A DNA stretch of 64,000 bases from Candidatus Tisiphia endosymbiont of Sialis lutaria. GTDB lineage: Bacteria; Pseudomonadota; Alphaproteobacteria; Rickettsiales; Rickettsiaceae. The stretch spans positions 1,302,001 through 1,366,000 of the forward strand of contig NZ_OZ032153.1 in assembly GCF_964026535.1 (NCBI RefSeq). Reading direction: 5' to 3'. Of this stretch, positions 19,301 to 27,849 are shown in pieces. The translations under genes were made by a program, and so were the position numbers. Each line of letters begins with the position of its first letter. Position 1 is the stretch's first letter. The notes under the pieces were generated by a model. That model had not been told where the DNA came from. It searched no databases and worked only from the letters and a program-made list of their open reading frames with translations.

Positions 19301-19390
19301 AAATCTATTAAAAATAGAGCAGCTAGACAAGTTATAGCTGATAGTGCTAATGTAAAAGTAAAAAAAGATGGCTCTGATGAAAATTCATAA
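16361..19390 (+). CDS. rvhB6a: VirB6-like T4SS inner-membrane protein, first of five
   Basis: VirB6 proteins form the inner-membrane channel region of the T4SS. In Rickettsia the gene is multiplied and carries large extra-membrane domains. This 1009-residue copy has an N-terminal signal-like segment ending NSYAEE, a Cys-containing extracytoplasmic domain to about residue 340, and a TrbL/VirB6 membrane core (about 345-735) with ISIVILGVLAPLFVPMFLFE and WVKLLISFLLQPMVVVTF. A Gly/Ala/Ser-rich low-complexity stretch (about 755-880) and a Lys-rich tail follow. It belongs to the rvhB3-B4a-B6 transcription unit. An antisense ORF opposite the low-complexity stretch is a compositional shadow. Confidence 0.93.
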   Translation: MHYKHRKLLTLLYCNFSVSGLLYSVKAFGRILILCSILNITAIHNSYAEEDALGTIITTLSSLTCETRGVGDLLRTEFSHTCIPGSFFSFATANIISPGVYANTMLRLKINDHELFDGDYPGGQCARNNKIDPNDPKLTFAFCNNIKLQTARIKAIGISAIAIAKAVLTGSDPWHDIMEAWKDNKGEFHVIYKDQKDGDTGVMLDVLLPVVFKVVRQKDTMCVAAPTILADWVPVGCKYIREPHPESIYASFMNLGDNSQNGSNKTATDPMAIVDCGLSSSSCYQRAYNNSKTAIVISAPLIECIKEMTARLLISKDVCTFDDVNKVVNPSKRESSVLFQFQRNMHRTVTALLTIYVIFFGFKIILSSEIPPKNEIINFVLKMLFVTYFSVGINITPNSGSDYNRLDGMVQWAFPLLLGGIDTLGGWVMNSAPSDLCKFNPEDYGDKSLSYLPLWDALDCRVSHYLGLDILSTMMVENQYRNHDFKSFDFFSFSAPPYVYLLIPAIISGNMTLVSLALSYPLLVISVGAFMVNATVMCMISIVILGVLAPLFVPMFLFEYTRGYFESWVKLLISFLLQPMVVVTFMIMMFSVYDVGFYGHCKYTSKTINNSIESGGDGKRAVKIFFVNNDWSKYTKDEVKSCKNSLGYMLNNPLATVVDFAKDNLNEMLKEKPGSGSTDSYLSKFQFLQGVVMGPGMFFVSPKLIFEKIKDIVLALITACFTLYLMYHLSAQLAEFAADMTEGVALSSVAIHPQAIFKAGMAAIGAAGNMAGDKAAGGGGAKDLAGGGKGGDKGELAGDSNSTTGDESVGDSVSTSGSAGATGSAGGGTKSLGGTGASLPIRRIAEATVAAVNEGGSSSGGGASQEARSNLETSVGESPVLAATTTIAATDSPIDKSPPLATNKQELGKPLEKATPAASALAKEQNASGASGVLSKTSREMEDHTLKLGDTGYVKQEIRNREIKDRNAKLEEQAFKDFKAKSIKNRAARQVIADSANVKVKKDGSDENS

Positions 19391-19394
19391 AGCC

Positions 19395-19705
19395 ACTCAC
19401 CTTACGCATAAACCTAGTAGCAATTTAAAAATTGCAAAAAAGTACAAGACGTCATTGCGAGGAGGTGCGAGCCAAGAAGCAATCCAAAAAGTGATCAAAA
19501 ATAGATTGCCACGACCACTACGTGGTCTCGCAATGACCAGTACTCTTACCAAGACGTCATTGCGAGGAGGTGTAACCGACGAAGCAATCCATAAAACTAA
19601 CCAAAAATGGATTGCTTCGTCTTGCGGCTCCCGCATTCCTCGCAATGACGTCAGACTATTTTTCCTATGTCTTTTAAATGCCATGTGTAAAGTGAGTAAA
19701 GCCAT
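19395..19705. repeat. Family E arms enclosing two family A elements, 5' of rvhB6b
   Basis: The left arm ACTCACCTTACGCATAAACC (19395) pairs imperfectly with the right arm GCCATGTGTAAAGTGAGT (19681). Between them are two family A copies at 19450-19537 and 19555-19650, the first with CCACTACGTGG and the second with a CTTGCGGCTCCCGC-type right hairpin. A closely related composite lies at 43113-43303 with one A copy. The forward frame from 19368 stays open through the whole element into rvhB6b. Confidence 0.85.
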
Positions 19706-21716
19706 ACAAATTTTTATACAATTTTGCTTAATATTTTTTGCAGTTGAGGTTTTTGCTGGTTATGGAGAGCTGTGTCCATCAGTCTCATTTGGAACCGATG
19801 ATTATTTAAAGAAAAGTACTGCTTACGGTCATATTATGTATAGTATTGATATGACCAACCCTCTTGCTCCTGATGCTTGCGATCCAAGTGATGCAAGATT
19901 TAAATTTTGTCTAAAAAATAAAAAAGGGAGTCCTAAAGAATGTACAGTTATTACTCTTAACTTAAATGACTCTAAGACTCTCGGTGAGTTAAGTGCTGAT
20001 AATCCTGATTTAGGTGGAAACAGTTTGTTGAAGGATATTATTCTGACAGTAAAAATTGTTGATAGACGCTTATTGTGCCTGGTCATGTCTACTTCAAAAG
20101 GACCATTTCCATTGGCTTGTAAGAATACTACCACACCAGCTCCGCCATTGCCGCCAGATGAACAATGTCGGAATATAGGCAAAACTTGTTATATGGGTAC
20201 TACCAGAAGTCAGTCGTTATTTAATTTTTCTGGGTTAGCTGTAGATTGCATGAAGGAAACTCTGGATAAAGTTTTTTTCCGTTATAGTAACTGTAACCCA
20301 AAAAATGATAAAGTTAGTTTGGTTGCCCTTAATCCATTCTCGACCTTTCAAGAATCTTTGAAAGTATCTATTAGGGCAGCGTTAATATTATATATTATGT
20401 TTTTTGCTGTTAATATGATTCTAAGCAAGGAATATGGTAATTTAGATAAAATAGCAACTTTTGTTATGAAACTAATAATGGTGACTTATTTTGCTACAGG
20501 TATTGGACCAGCTTATTTTAAGGGTGGTAAAGAAACTACTGACAATGGGATGTTGCAGTATGGTTTACCGTTACTTACTGAACTTACTCCACAATTTGCC
20601 CAAATAGTTTTTAATTCTGGTGGTTCTAGAGGGTTATGTGAATTTGATGCTAAGGAATATAAAAATGGTTATAGTTTTTATGCCCTTTGGGATGCTGTTG
20701 ATTGTCGGATAGCTTATTATTTGGGTATGGGGTTAATCTATAATACAGAAGCTATTTTAAATAACGTTCCTAATACTGTGTCGGGCGATACTAAAGGTAC
20801 TGCTTTGAATAAGGAAGATTTTAAAAAACCTGGTAGTGAAGCTCCGGATGATTTGGGTAAGGTAGGGGCATTCAGATTTTTTACTGTATTATTTGGCTTT
20901 TTATTAGCTGGTAATATCATAATAGTAGTATCTGGGTTAATATTTTCTGTAATATTTATCTCAATAATTTTATATTTTTTAACCCATTACCTAGTATGTT
21001 TAGTTACCATATATGTCATGACCTATATTTCTCCTATATTTATTCCTATGGCTTTATTTACCAGAACCAAAGCATATTTTGACGCATGGCTAAAAATTTG
21101 TATATCTTGTGCATTGCAGCCTGCGGTAATAGCTGGTTTTATTGCCTTGCTGCTTACTATGTACGATTCGGCAATATACAAGAATTGTCAGTTTATGAGG
21201 CATGACTATGTACATAATGAGGTTCAGTTTAGTACTTTTGAGCTTAGATTGCCAATAGATAAGCCTGAAGATTGTAGAAATAGTGCTGGGTATAAATTAT
21301 TACAATATTATTCAGGAGTAGGTTGGGAAAAGCATCTTTTAAGTTTTTTCCCAATTAAATCAATTGTGACGGATATCTTCTCATTGATGATAGATTTACT
21401 ATATGTATTAGTTTTCTCAATTATTTTTTATTATTTCTCAAAATCAATTAGTCAGTTTGCAGCTGAGCTTAATGGAGGACCGATCATGGATTCTGTAACA
21501 GCCAGTCCTACTAAGATAGTTGACATGGTTAAGAAAGGGATAGACTTTATTGCCGATGCTTCAGAAAAATCAAGCGGAAAAGTACCCGAAAAAGATCCCG
21601 TAGAAAAACCAAGGAAAGGAGGGGAAGAAGCAAAAGATTCTAGTAGTGGTGGTATGGGTGGCGGTGGTAGCGATATGGGTGCAGGTGGTGGTATGAGTCC
21701 TGGTGGTGCTGGGTAA
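19683..21716 (+). CDS. rvhB6b: VirB6-like T4SS inner-membrane protein, second of five
   Basis: The protein has a signal peptide (KAIQIFIQFCLIFFAVEVFAG), an extracytoplasmic Cys-containing domain, a TrbL/VirB6 membrane core (about residues 218-610) with YISPIFIPMALFTRTKAYFDAW and ISCALQPAVIAGF, and a Gly-rich C-terminal tail. I place the start at ATG 19683, giving 677 residues. The frame is open upstream to ATG 19368, inside the end of rvhB6a, but that adds 105 residues encoded entirely by palindromic repeats. ATG 19683 and the next five codons (MCKVSK) lie in the right arm of a family E element, so the original start seems to have been replaced. It is paralogous to rvhB6a, sharing the LWDAxDCR segment. 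Confidence 0.9.
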   Translation: MCKVSKAIQIFIQFCLIFFAVEVFAGYGELCPSVSFGTDDYLKKSTAYGHIMYSIDMTNPLAPDACDPSDARFKFCLKNKKGSPKECTVITLNLNDSKTLGELSADNPDLGGNSLLKDIILTVKIVDRRLLCLVMSTSKGPFPLACKNTTTPAPPLPPDEQCRNIGKTCYMGTTRSQSLFNFSGLAVDCMKETLDKVFFRYSNCNPKNDKVSLVALNPFSTFQESLKVSIRAALILYIMFFAVNMILSKEYGNLDKIATFVMKLIMVTYFATGIGPAYFKGGKETTDNGMLQYGLPLLTELTPQFAQIVFNSGGSRGLCEFDAKEYKNGYSFYALWDAVDCRIAYYLGMGLIYNTEAILNNVPNTVSGDTKGTALNKEDFKKPGSEAPDDLGKVGAFRFFTVLFGFLLAGNIIIVVSGLIFSVIFISIILYFLTHYLVCLVTIYVMTYISPIFIPMALFTRTKAYFDAWLKICISCALQPAVIAGFIALLLTMYDSAIYKNCQFMRHDYVHNEVQFSTFELRLPIDKPEDCRNSAGYKLLQYYSGVGWEKHLLSFFPIKSIVTDIFSLMIDLLYVLVFSIIFYYFSKSISQFAAELNGGPIMDSVTASPTKIVDMVKKGIDFIADASEKSSGKVPEKDPVEKPRKGGEEAKDSSSGGMGGGGSDMGAGGGMSPGGAG

Positions 21717-22053
21717 TGGCTAGAATTAACCATAATAACATTATGATGTCGTCATTGCGAGGAGTACAAAAACCCCTAACGTCATATATGGCATCCAATG
21801 AACAATGGATTGCCACGACCACTACGTGGCCTCGCAATGACGGAAGCACTTCTACCCCAACGTCATTGCGAGGAGGTCGTAAGATCGACGAAGCAATCCA
21901 TACAAACTTCATGGATTGCCACGCTCACATACGCTCGCTCGCAATGACGCCACAAGGTAGATTACTTTGTTTGGACTTCACACCTTCTTGTAATTACGTC
22001 AATTTGTTATGGATAAATACTAATGGGGTTAGCTATAACTTGGATATTATAAT
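21717..22053. repeat. Repeat block between rvhB6b and rvhB6c
   Basis: These 337 bases hold family A copies at 21750-21842 and 21861-21949. The first is atypical on its left side, with CCCCTAACGTCATATATGG in place of the usual GACGAAGCAATCC arm. The second carries the GCTCACATACGCTCGC hairpin. The outer arm ATACTAATGGGGTTAGCTATA follows at 22018. Open frames cross the block in both directions but only translate repeat sequence, so I do not annotate a gene. Confidence 0.8.
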
Positions 22054-24942
22054 ATGAAAGGAAATTTATCAAAACTTATAATGTTACTAGGTCTAATTGC
22101 TTTATTGGTTAGCCTTGTTATGGTAGTGCTTGCGATGATAGGATCAGTAAAAATTACTAATGGTTGTCTTATGAGATATGATGACACACAGGGTGGTAAT
22201 ACCGATTATATTACTAATACGGTAATGCTTAACGCAACAGGAAACTATACTGTTATTACTGAAACAAACCCAGATGGTTCGCTCAATACTAAGTATGATC
22301 CTAACCATTACGGAGAATGGTTAAATACTAACCTAGCTGTTACAAATGGGAAGGAGATTCAGTTTTCAATAAAAGGCAATATAAGTCTCTGCAGGGCTTA
22401 TATTCCCCCAAATAATATCCAACAACTTTCAGATTTGGATAGTAATGGTAACAGAATTGCCATTCCTAGGGTTGAAGAAATTAATGTGGAACCGTTATCT
22501 TTAATTTTTGATGCTAAAACTGATGAATGGCGAAATATAGCTGAATTATTTGTTAATGATGAGGTTGTAATATCAATTTTGCCGGATCAAAAGAAATTGC
22601 CAAATATGGTTAATGTTAGTGTAAAAAATATCTTTAAGTTTGTTAAGCAAGATGGTGAATCTAAAAATTTTATAGAAACAGCAGATTGCTCAGAAGGCAA
22701 GAGAAAATACAGTCCATTATGTGGTAGATATTCAATATATTATGGAGAGTATGTTAGTGGTTGTAAATGGGTTGATGGTTTATATAATGGACCCAGTACA
22801 AGATACTGTCCTTCCGCTTGTTTTTTTGGTTGTATGGAACTAATTGGTGATTTTTGTACTGTAGCGTTTGGTTGTTGTGCAACCTATAGCTGCCCTAAAA
22901 ACGGGGCTTGGGTTAATGATATGAAGGAAGCACCAGAACCTTATCGAGATGATGATTTTTTTACATCTCCTTGGTCTAATAATGTTGGAAAATTATTTAC
23001 GGATTTTCATCCGGAATGTTCTCATAATTTAAATATTCCATCTTCTACATGTCCAGATGTTGATCATAGTATTAAAGATAAAGAGTATATAGAAGGAGAT
23101 TATCAGAAAAAAAGACATTTTTGGTATGCCGCTCCAACAGGTCTATTATACAGAATCGATAATAGTGGGACTCCATCTAAATCTCCAGGAACAGGCTATG
23201 CATTTGCTAAAATAAATGATAAAGACAAGGAGAATGATTCAGGAAATGATAGTAAGGTGGTTAATAGTAAATATCAAATTATTTTTAACGATATTATAAC
23301 CGCTACAGCAAAAAGCTATTTACAATATCGTTTTTGGTCAAAATATTCTGACTATAGCCAAAATACTGGTGGTTATGTGTTAAATATTAAGCAAACTAAA
23401 TGTCGAAGAAGTAATGGTAATAGTTTTGATGATGTTATAGAGAATCGTGGTGGAGTACAGTATTTAATAATGCCATATGGTGAAAATCCTAATAAAACTA
23501 GTACAATTTATAGCACTACTAATATTCAAGTGAAAGATGCCGATGGTAATGCAAAAATTACGGCGAATGATACTGGATATTTATGGATGAGAATTTACAA
23601 TGCAAAAGAGGATTATAAAGAAAGTTATGGTAGGTACAAAGTAGAATTTCGTACATCACAAAAGGTGGGTAGCTTTACTTTTAATGTTCTAAATCCTTTA
23701 TTTGAGTTGTTAAAAGGAAAAATCAAGGATGCTGCGGTAACAATTTTTAAGAACATGACTTGCTATGGTGGTGGAACTACTAATTGTAGTAACTTTTTTA
23801 ACTATATAAAAGCAGTGTTAATTCTTTACGTTATGTTATATGGGGCAATGTTTTTACTAGGTATGGTTAAAATCAATCAACAGGATTTGGTAATTAGGAT
23901 AGCAAAAATTGCCATAGTTAGTGGATTAATGAATGAGAGTACTTTTAGATTTTTTAATGAATATATATTTGATTTTATCACTAATTTTTCAGATGGGATC
24001 ATCTCTAATATGAGTGGTTATAGTATGTTTTCATCTACGGATAAGATATCAAATCCTTTTATGTTCTTAGATGCATTAATGAGTAAAATATTATTTAGTA
24101 AAACTTTTGCTGGTCAAGTGCTATCTTTATTATCAATGGGCCTTAGTGGACTGATTTATTTTGTTATACTATTTATTAGTGTAATTATAGTAATCATTAC
24201 CGTTCTTCGGGCGGTAGCAGTTTATATTATGGCATTTATGGCAACAGCTTTATTAATCGGCATAGCTCCACTATTTCTTACATTTATGCTATTTGATTTT
24301 ACTAGATATTTATTTGATAATTGGGTGCGATTTACTTTTAGATATATGATAGAACCAGTAATCTTAATGGCAGGAATTATTATACTTACTCAGTTGTTTA
24401 CAATTTACTTGGATTTTACAACTGGTTATAGTGTGTGTTGGAAATGTGCTTTACCAATAAAAATTCCATTCCCTGCCATTCCGGGTCTTCCTGCAATTTT
24501 CTCTAATTTAGAGATTTTGTGTATCAATTGGTTTGCACCTTGGGGGATGGATCCTCGTTCTGGGATGATGGGCTTGAATATGCAACATTATATTGCCTTG
24601 ATTATTATTTCCTATGGAATGTATGGTTATGTTGAATTTTCTGGGCAAATGGTGGCAAAATTGACTAGTACTGCTGGACCTTCTGCTACCTCTATGGGGC
24701 AAAATATGTCATCGGCAATGGAGCAAGGAGCTTTGAAAAAAGTTGGTTTAGACAAACAAGGAAGAGACGCAATCAAGCAAGATGCTAGTAAAAGATTAAA
24801 AGATAGGAATAAAGCCCTTGATAAGGGTAATAAAGCTAGATCAAAAATTGATACCAAGGATAGTGATGGTAACAATAAGGCTGAAAGTTCAAATAATAGT
24901 GAAGGTGGTGGTGAAAGTGCTTCTAATACGAGTCCGAAATAA
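22054..24942 (+). CDS. rvhB6c: VirB6-like T4SS inner-membrane protein, third of five
   Basis: This 962-residue copy begins with a long hydrophobic anchor (LIMLLGLIALLVSLVMVVLAMIG). It is followed by a periplasm-facing region of about 540 residues with a Cys-rich cluster (CFFGCMELIGDFC and FGCCATYSCP, about residues 255-280) that may form disulfides or bind metal. The TrbL/VirB6 membrane core runs from about 582 (IKAVLILYVMLYGAMFLLG) to 870, including IGIAPLFLTFMLFDFTRYLFD. The tail is Lys/Asp/Ser-rich. The organisation (anchor, large N-domain, core) differs from copies a and b and is closer to copies d and e. Confidence 0.93.
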   Translation: MKGNLSKLIMLLGLIALLVSLVMVVLAMIGSVKITNGCLMRYDDTQGGNTDYITNTVMLNATGNYTVITETNPDGSLNTKYDPNHYGEWLNTNLAVTNGKEIQFSIKGNISLCRAYIPPNNIQQLSDLDSNGNRIAIPRVEEINVEPLSLIFDAKTDEWRNIAELFVNDEVVISILPDQKKLPNMVNVSVKNIFKFVKQDGESKNFIETADCSEGKRKYSPLCGRYSIYYGEYVSGCKWVDGLYNGPSTRYCPSACFFGCMELIGDFCTVAFGCCATYSCPKNGAWVNDMKEAPEPYRDDDFFTSPWSNNVGKLFTDFHPECSHNLNIPSSTCPDVDHSIKDKEYIEGDYQKKRHFWYAAPTGLLYRIDNSGTPSKSPGTGYAFAKINDKDKENDSGNDSKVVNSKYQIIFNDIITATAKSYLQYRFWSKYSDYSQNTGGYVLNIKQTKCRRSNGNSFDDVIENRGGVQYLIMPYGENPNKTSTIYSTTNIQVKDADGNAKITANDTGYLWMRIYNAKEDYKESYGRYKVEFRTSQKVGSFTFNVLNPLFELLKGKIKDAAVTIFKNMTCYGGGTTNCSNFFNYIKAVLILYVMLYGAMFLLGMVKINQQDLVIRIAKIAIVSGLMNESTFRFFNEYIFDFITNFSDGIISNMSGYSMFSSTDKISNPFMFLDALMSKILFSKTFAGQVLSLLSMGLSGLIYFVILFISVIIVIITVLRAVAVYIMAFMATALLIGIAPLFLTFMLFDFTRYLFDNWVRFTFRYMIEPVILMAGIIILTQLFTIYLDFTTGYSVCWKCALPIKIPFPAIPGLPAIFSNLEILCINWFAPWGMDPRSGMMGLNMQHYIALIIISYGMYGYVEFSGQMVAKLTSTAGPSATSMGQNMSSAMEQGALKKVGLDKQGRDAIKQDASKRLKDRNKALDKGNKARSKIDTKDSDGNNKAESSNNSEGGGESASNTSPK

Positions 24943-24964
24943 TAATTGAAAATAAGTGAATAGG

Positions 24965-27823
24965 ATGAGAAATTTTAGGTATTTAATTTTGTTGGTAGAT
25001 TTACTAGACTTCCTGCATAAGTCAAAGATAGTTGAGGGATTTTTAGGAAAAACGAAGCCTGCTACCCTCGCGTACATAGACGATTGTTCGGAGCGGAGGC
25101 GAGTTTTGACGACAAAATCACCAACTAGATTGACTTATGCAGGAAGTCTACTATTTAAGGGGCAAATATTTATTGCCTTACTAGTTCTCTTAGCCTTTCA
25201 TTCTGCCAAAGCCGATGATAGTAAATATGATTGGATGAATTCAACTTTAAGTGGGCTTGGTGCTTTATTTGCGACATGTCTAGAAGTACCAAAATTTAAT
25301 GGTATGCAAGAAGGCAGAATTTCTTTAGACCTGGCAAAACCCAATACATGGAATTCTACCGGTAACTACGTTAAAAAAGATAGAGCAATTAAGTTTGAAT
25401 GGAGTACTAGGGGAGCTGTAAGTAATCCAAGAAAATATTTGGTGATTTACCGTATAGATCCAAGGTTCAATAAACCTCAAATATTTATTAAAACTTTTAA
25501 TTATTTAACTAATAAGTATGAAGCTAGTGATTTTCCAGGATTTAAGTCAACTGACCAAACGAAAGATTATGCAACTTTAGCATTTAATAAAATACAAAAT
25601 TATGTAGACTATTTTAATTTTGCTAAAAACAGACAAAAAATTCATATAGAACAAGGTGATGTAATAAACATAACTCTTGCAGCAGCGGGAGAGTTTTTTA
25701 GTGCAGCTACTGACAAAGATATATTAAAAACAGAACTTGAGAGTAATACGCTGGGAATAGCGTCACTTTACACTAATAGTAACCTTGATAATAAAATACT
25801 ATATTCAACTGCAGAAAGATTGTGTGATTCTATTGATCCCTCAAGAAAGAGCATAGAGTGTAGTGGTACTGGGACAAATACCAAGTATAAGATATTAGAT
25901 AAGCTAATATTAGTTGGTAAGCCATTAACTCAATCATCTATAGACCGTATGAATAACTTACCTGTTACAAATTGTCCTAATTCTGTTAATGATAATGATC
26001 CAGTATGCTTCTATGATCAAGGAAGAGGAATGAAGATATCGCTAGGTGGGAATGTCATAAAGGGAGAAGCAGAAAGTTTTGTATATTCTGAATCTTTAAA
26101 AAAGAATTTCTTATATTACAAGTCTAGCGTTGCCGGTAATTTGGATTTTTCAACTAATTGGTCAATTCAAGGTATGTTTACTGCTCTGGATAAGCCTCTA
26201 ATTAGTGATTGGACTAGCTTTTCTAGTTTTGGTGAGCTTAGTTCTTATATTAATGGTTCTACTGTAGATTTGAGTGCTAAATTCTTACATTTTGGACGCT
26301 ACATTATGATTGTAGAAGTAGGTAATGGTGATAAGGCTATTAGTAATACTCAACAAAAAAACATAGAAGTTGAATATGCTATAATGGAAGATGGTGGAAC
26401 GCCAGATGAAAAATCGACCGTTGGAACACAAATTGCCCAAGATTTTTCAATTGATGCTGAAAAAGATGGCTATTTATGGATTAGAGTCAAGAATCCTAAT
26501 AAAGAGGTGATGGGAGAAATTAGTGTAAATTATGCTAATTACACTGGAAGTACTTGGTTCTCAGATATTGTATATAAAGGAGCCGTTAAACCTATTACTG
26601 ATAGTTTTCATAATTGTACTTGGCATTTCTATACTAAACTAACTAAAAACGTAACGTTACGACGAATCATCAAATCAGCATTAGTTCTCTATGTAATGAT
26701 ATATGCGTTAACCTTTTTAGCAGGTGCTACCCAGATAACGGCTAAAGATTTATTAACTAGGTTTATAAAAATAGCTTTGGTAGCAGTGCTACTAGGAGAA
26801 AATAGTTGGAGCTTTTTTAATGATTATTTATTTAGTGCCTTTATTGAGGGTACTGACTATATAATGAGCAATGTATCAGGACTCACTAGTTCTAAGTCTA
26901 ATATTTTTGGTTTTATTGATCCAATATTTGACAAATATACCAATGGTAGATTTTGGTTATTATTGTTCATACAGCTATTACAAATCCATAATGGTCTTAT
27001 TGTTGTTGCTATCATAACTATTTATTCTCTTACACTCTATTTTAGAGCTATTTTGGAAGTTATCATAGGTTACGTTATAGCATATATTGGTTTGTCAGTG
27101 ATGATATCTTTAGCACCATTCTTTATAATCTTGGTACTATTTGAAAAAACGAAAAGTATCTTTGATAACTGGCTATCTACTTTATTTAGTTATATGATGC
27201 AACCAAGCATATTATTAATATTCTTTTTATTAATAGATCAAGTGATGTCGGATCAACTTTTAAAAATTGTAGTTAGAGCATGTTGGAATCCAGGATTCTT
27301 ACCAATAGCTATAGGTTTAGATTTAACACATATAGATATACCAATTAATTTTTCTTTTAGTTTGCCATTTTTACCTGGGATACCTTTTTTTAGTCCATCA
27401 GTTGCAGAAATTAATGATTTAGACACTTTATTAAATTCTACAGGTACATTTTTGGTAATATTTACCAGTTGTTTGTTATTCTATGCTTATTGCCTAATGG
27501 CTCATGGGCTTGTGGATTATGTTACTAAAGTGGTTGTCCTATTGACTAATGTACAACCTGCAAGGCGGGAGGGGAATTTCCAAGAGCCTGATAATCCTAC
27601 AAAATCTATTATGCAGGATATGGGAACTGTAGCAAAACCTATTAAGGATGTAGCTCTTGCCCCAGCGAGAATATTTAAAGACAAGGTAATCGATCAAAAT
27701 TATAGAGCAAAGGGTAGAGAGGACTCTGAAAATAAAAAAGAATATACAGGCAAAATATTTGCCTCAAGACATGATTCAGATGGTGGTGGAGCAGGTGGCA
27801 CACCACCTACTAAACAGGAATAA
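24965..27823 (+). CDS. rvhB6d: VirB6-like T4SS inner-membrane protein, fourth of five, with in-frame palindromic insert
   Basis: The start is taken as ATG 24965, with GTG 24956 as an alternative. The N-terminal MRNFRYLILLVDL is separated from the signal-peptide-like FKGQIFIALLVLLAFHSAKA by about 48 residues encoded by a palindromic element (25005-25150). A large extracytoplasmic domain with a YLWIRVKNPNKE motif (also seen as YLWMRIYNAKED in copy c) follows, then the TrbL core from about residue 568 (SALVLYVMIYALTFLAG) to 850. The copy otherwise looks intact. The insert may weaken or move the export signal, or be tolerated as other in-frame elements are. Confidence 0.92.
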   Translation: MRNFRYLILLVDLLDFLHKSKIVEGFLGKTKPATLAYIDDCSERRRVLTTKSPTRLTYAGSLLFKGQIFIALLVLLAFHSAKADDSKYDWMNSTLSGLGALFATCLEVPKFNGMQEGRISLDLAKPNTWNSTGNYVKKDRAIKFEWSTRGAVSNPRKYLVIYRIDPRFNKPQIFIKTFNYLTNKYEASDFPGFKSTDQTKDYATLAFNKIQNYVDYFNFAKNRQKIHIEQGDVINITLAAAGEFFSAATDKDILKTELESNTLGIASLYTNSNLDNKILYSTAERLCDSIDPSRKSIECSGTGTNTKYKILDKLILVGKPLTQSSIDRMNNLPVTNCPNSVNDNDPVCFYDQGRGMKISLGGNVIKGEAESFVYSESLKKNFLYYKSSVAGNLDFSTNWSIQGMFTALDKPLISDWTSFSSFGELSSYINGSTVDLSAKFLHFGRYIMIVEVGNGDKAISNTQQKNIEVEYAIMEDGGTPDEKSTVGTQIAQDFSIDAEKDGYLWIRVKNPNKEVMGEISVNYANYTGSTWFSDIVYKGAVKPITDSFHNCTWHFYTKLTKNVTLRRIIKSALVLYVMIYALTFLAGATQITAKDLLTRFIKIALVAVLLGENSWSFFNDYLFSAFIEGTDYIMSNVSGLTSSKSNIFGFIDPIFDKYTNGRFWLLLFIQLLQIHNGLIVVAIITIYSLTLYFRAILEVIIGYVIAYIGLSVMISLAPFFIILVLFEKTKSIFDNWLSTLFSYMMQPSILLIFFLLIDQVMSDQLLKIVVRACWNPGFLPIAIGLDLTHIDIPINFSFSLPFLPGIPFFSPSVAEINDLDTLLNSTGTFLVIFTSCLLFYAYCLMAHGLVDYVTKVVVLLTNVQPARREGNFQEPDNPTKSIMQDMGTVAKPIKDVALAPARIFKDKVIDQNYRAKGREDSENKKEYTGKIFASRHDSDGGGAGGTPPTKQE
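25005..25150 (+). repeat. Rickettsia palindromic element (RPE-like) inside rvhB6d
   Basis: The ends are perfect 20-base inverted repeats: TAGACTTCCTGCATAAGTCA at 25005-25024 and its reverse complement at 25131-25150. The interior is free of stops in the rvhB6d frame and codes for a basic peptide (KIVEGFLGKTKPATLAYIDD and so on). The size and in-frame placement match the known behaviour of Rickettsia palindromic elements. The right half recurs as a remnant in tatD. Confidence 0.88.
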
Positions 27824-27849
27824 TTACTATTTAAGCCTAGGTTTTATAA

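Noticed and set aside
21716-22057. 113-codon ORF between rvhB6b and rvhB6c
   Set aside because: It translates family A repeats (SLRGVQKPL, SLRGGRKID and so on) and has no independent coding signal; it only starts in the rvhB6b stop region by chance.
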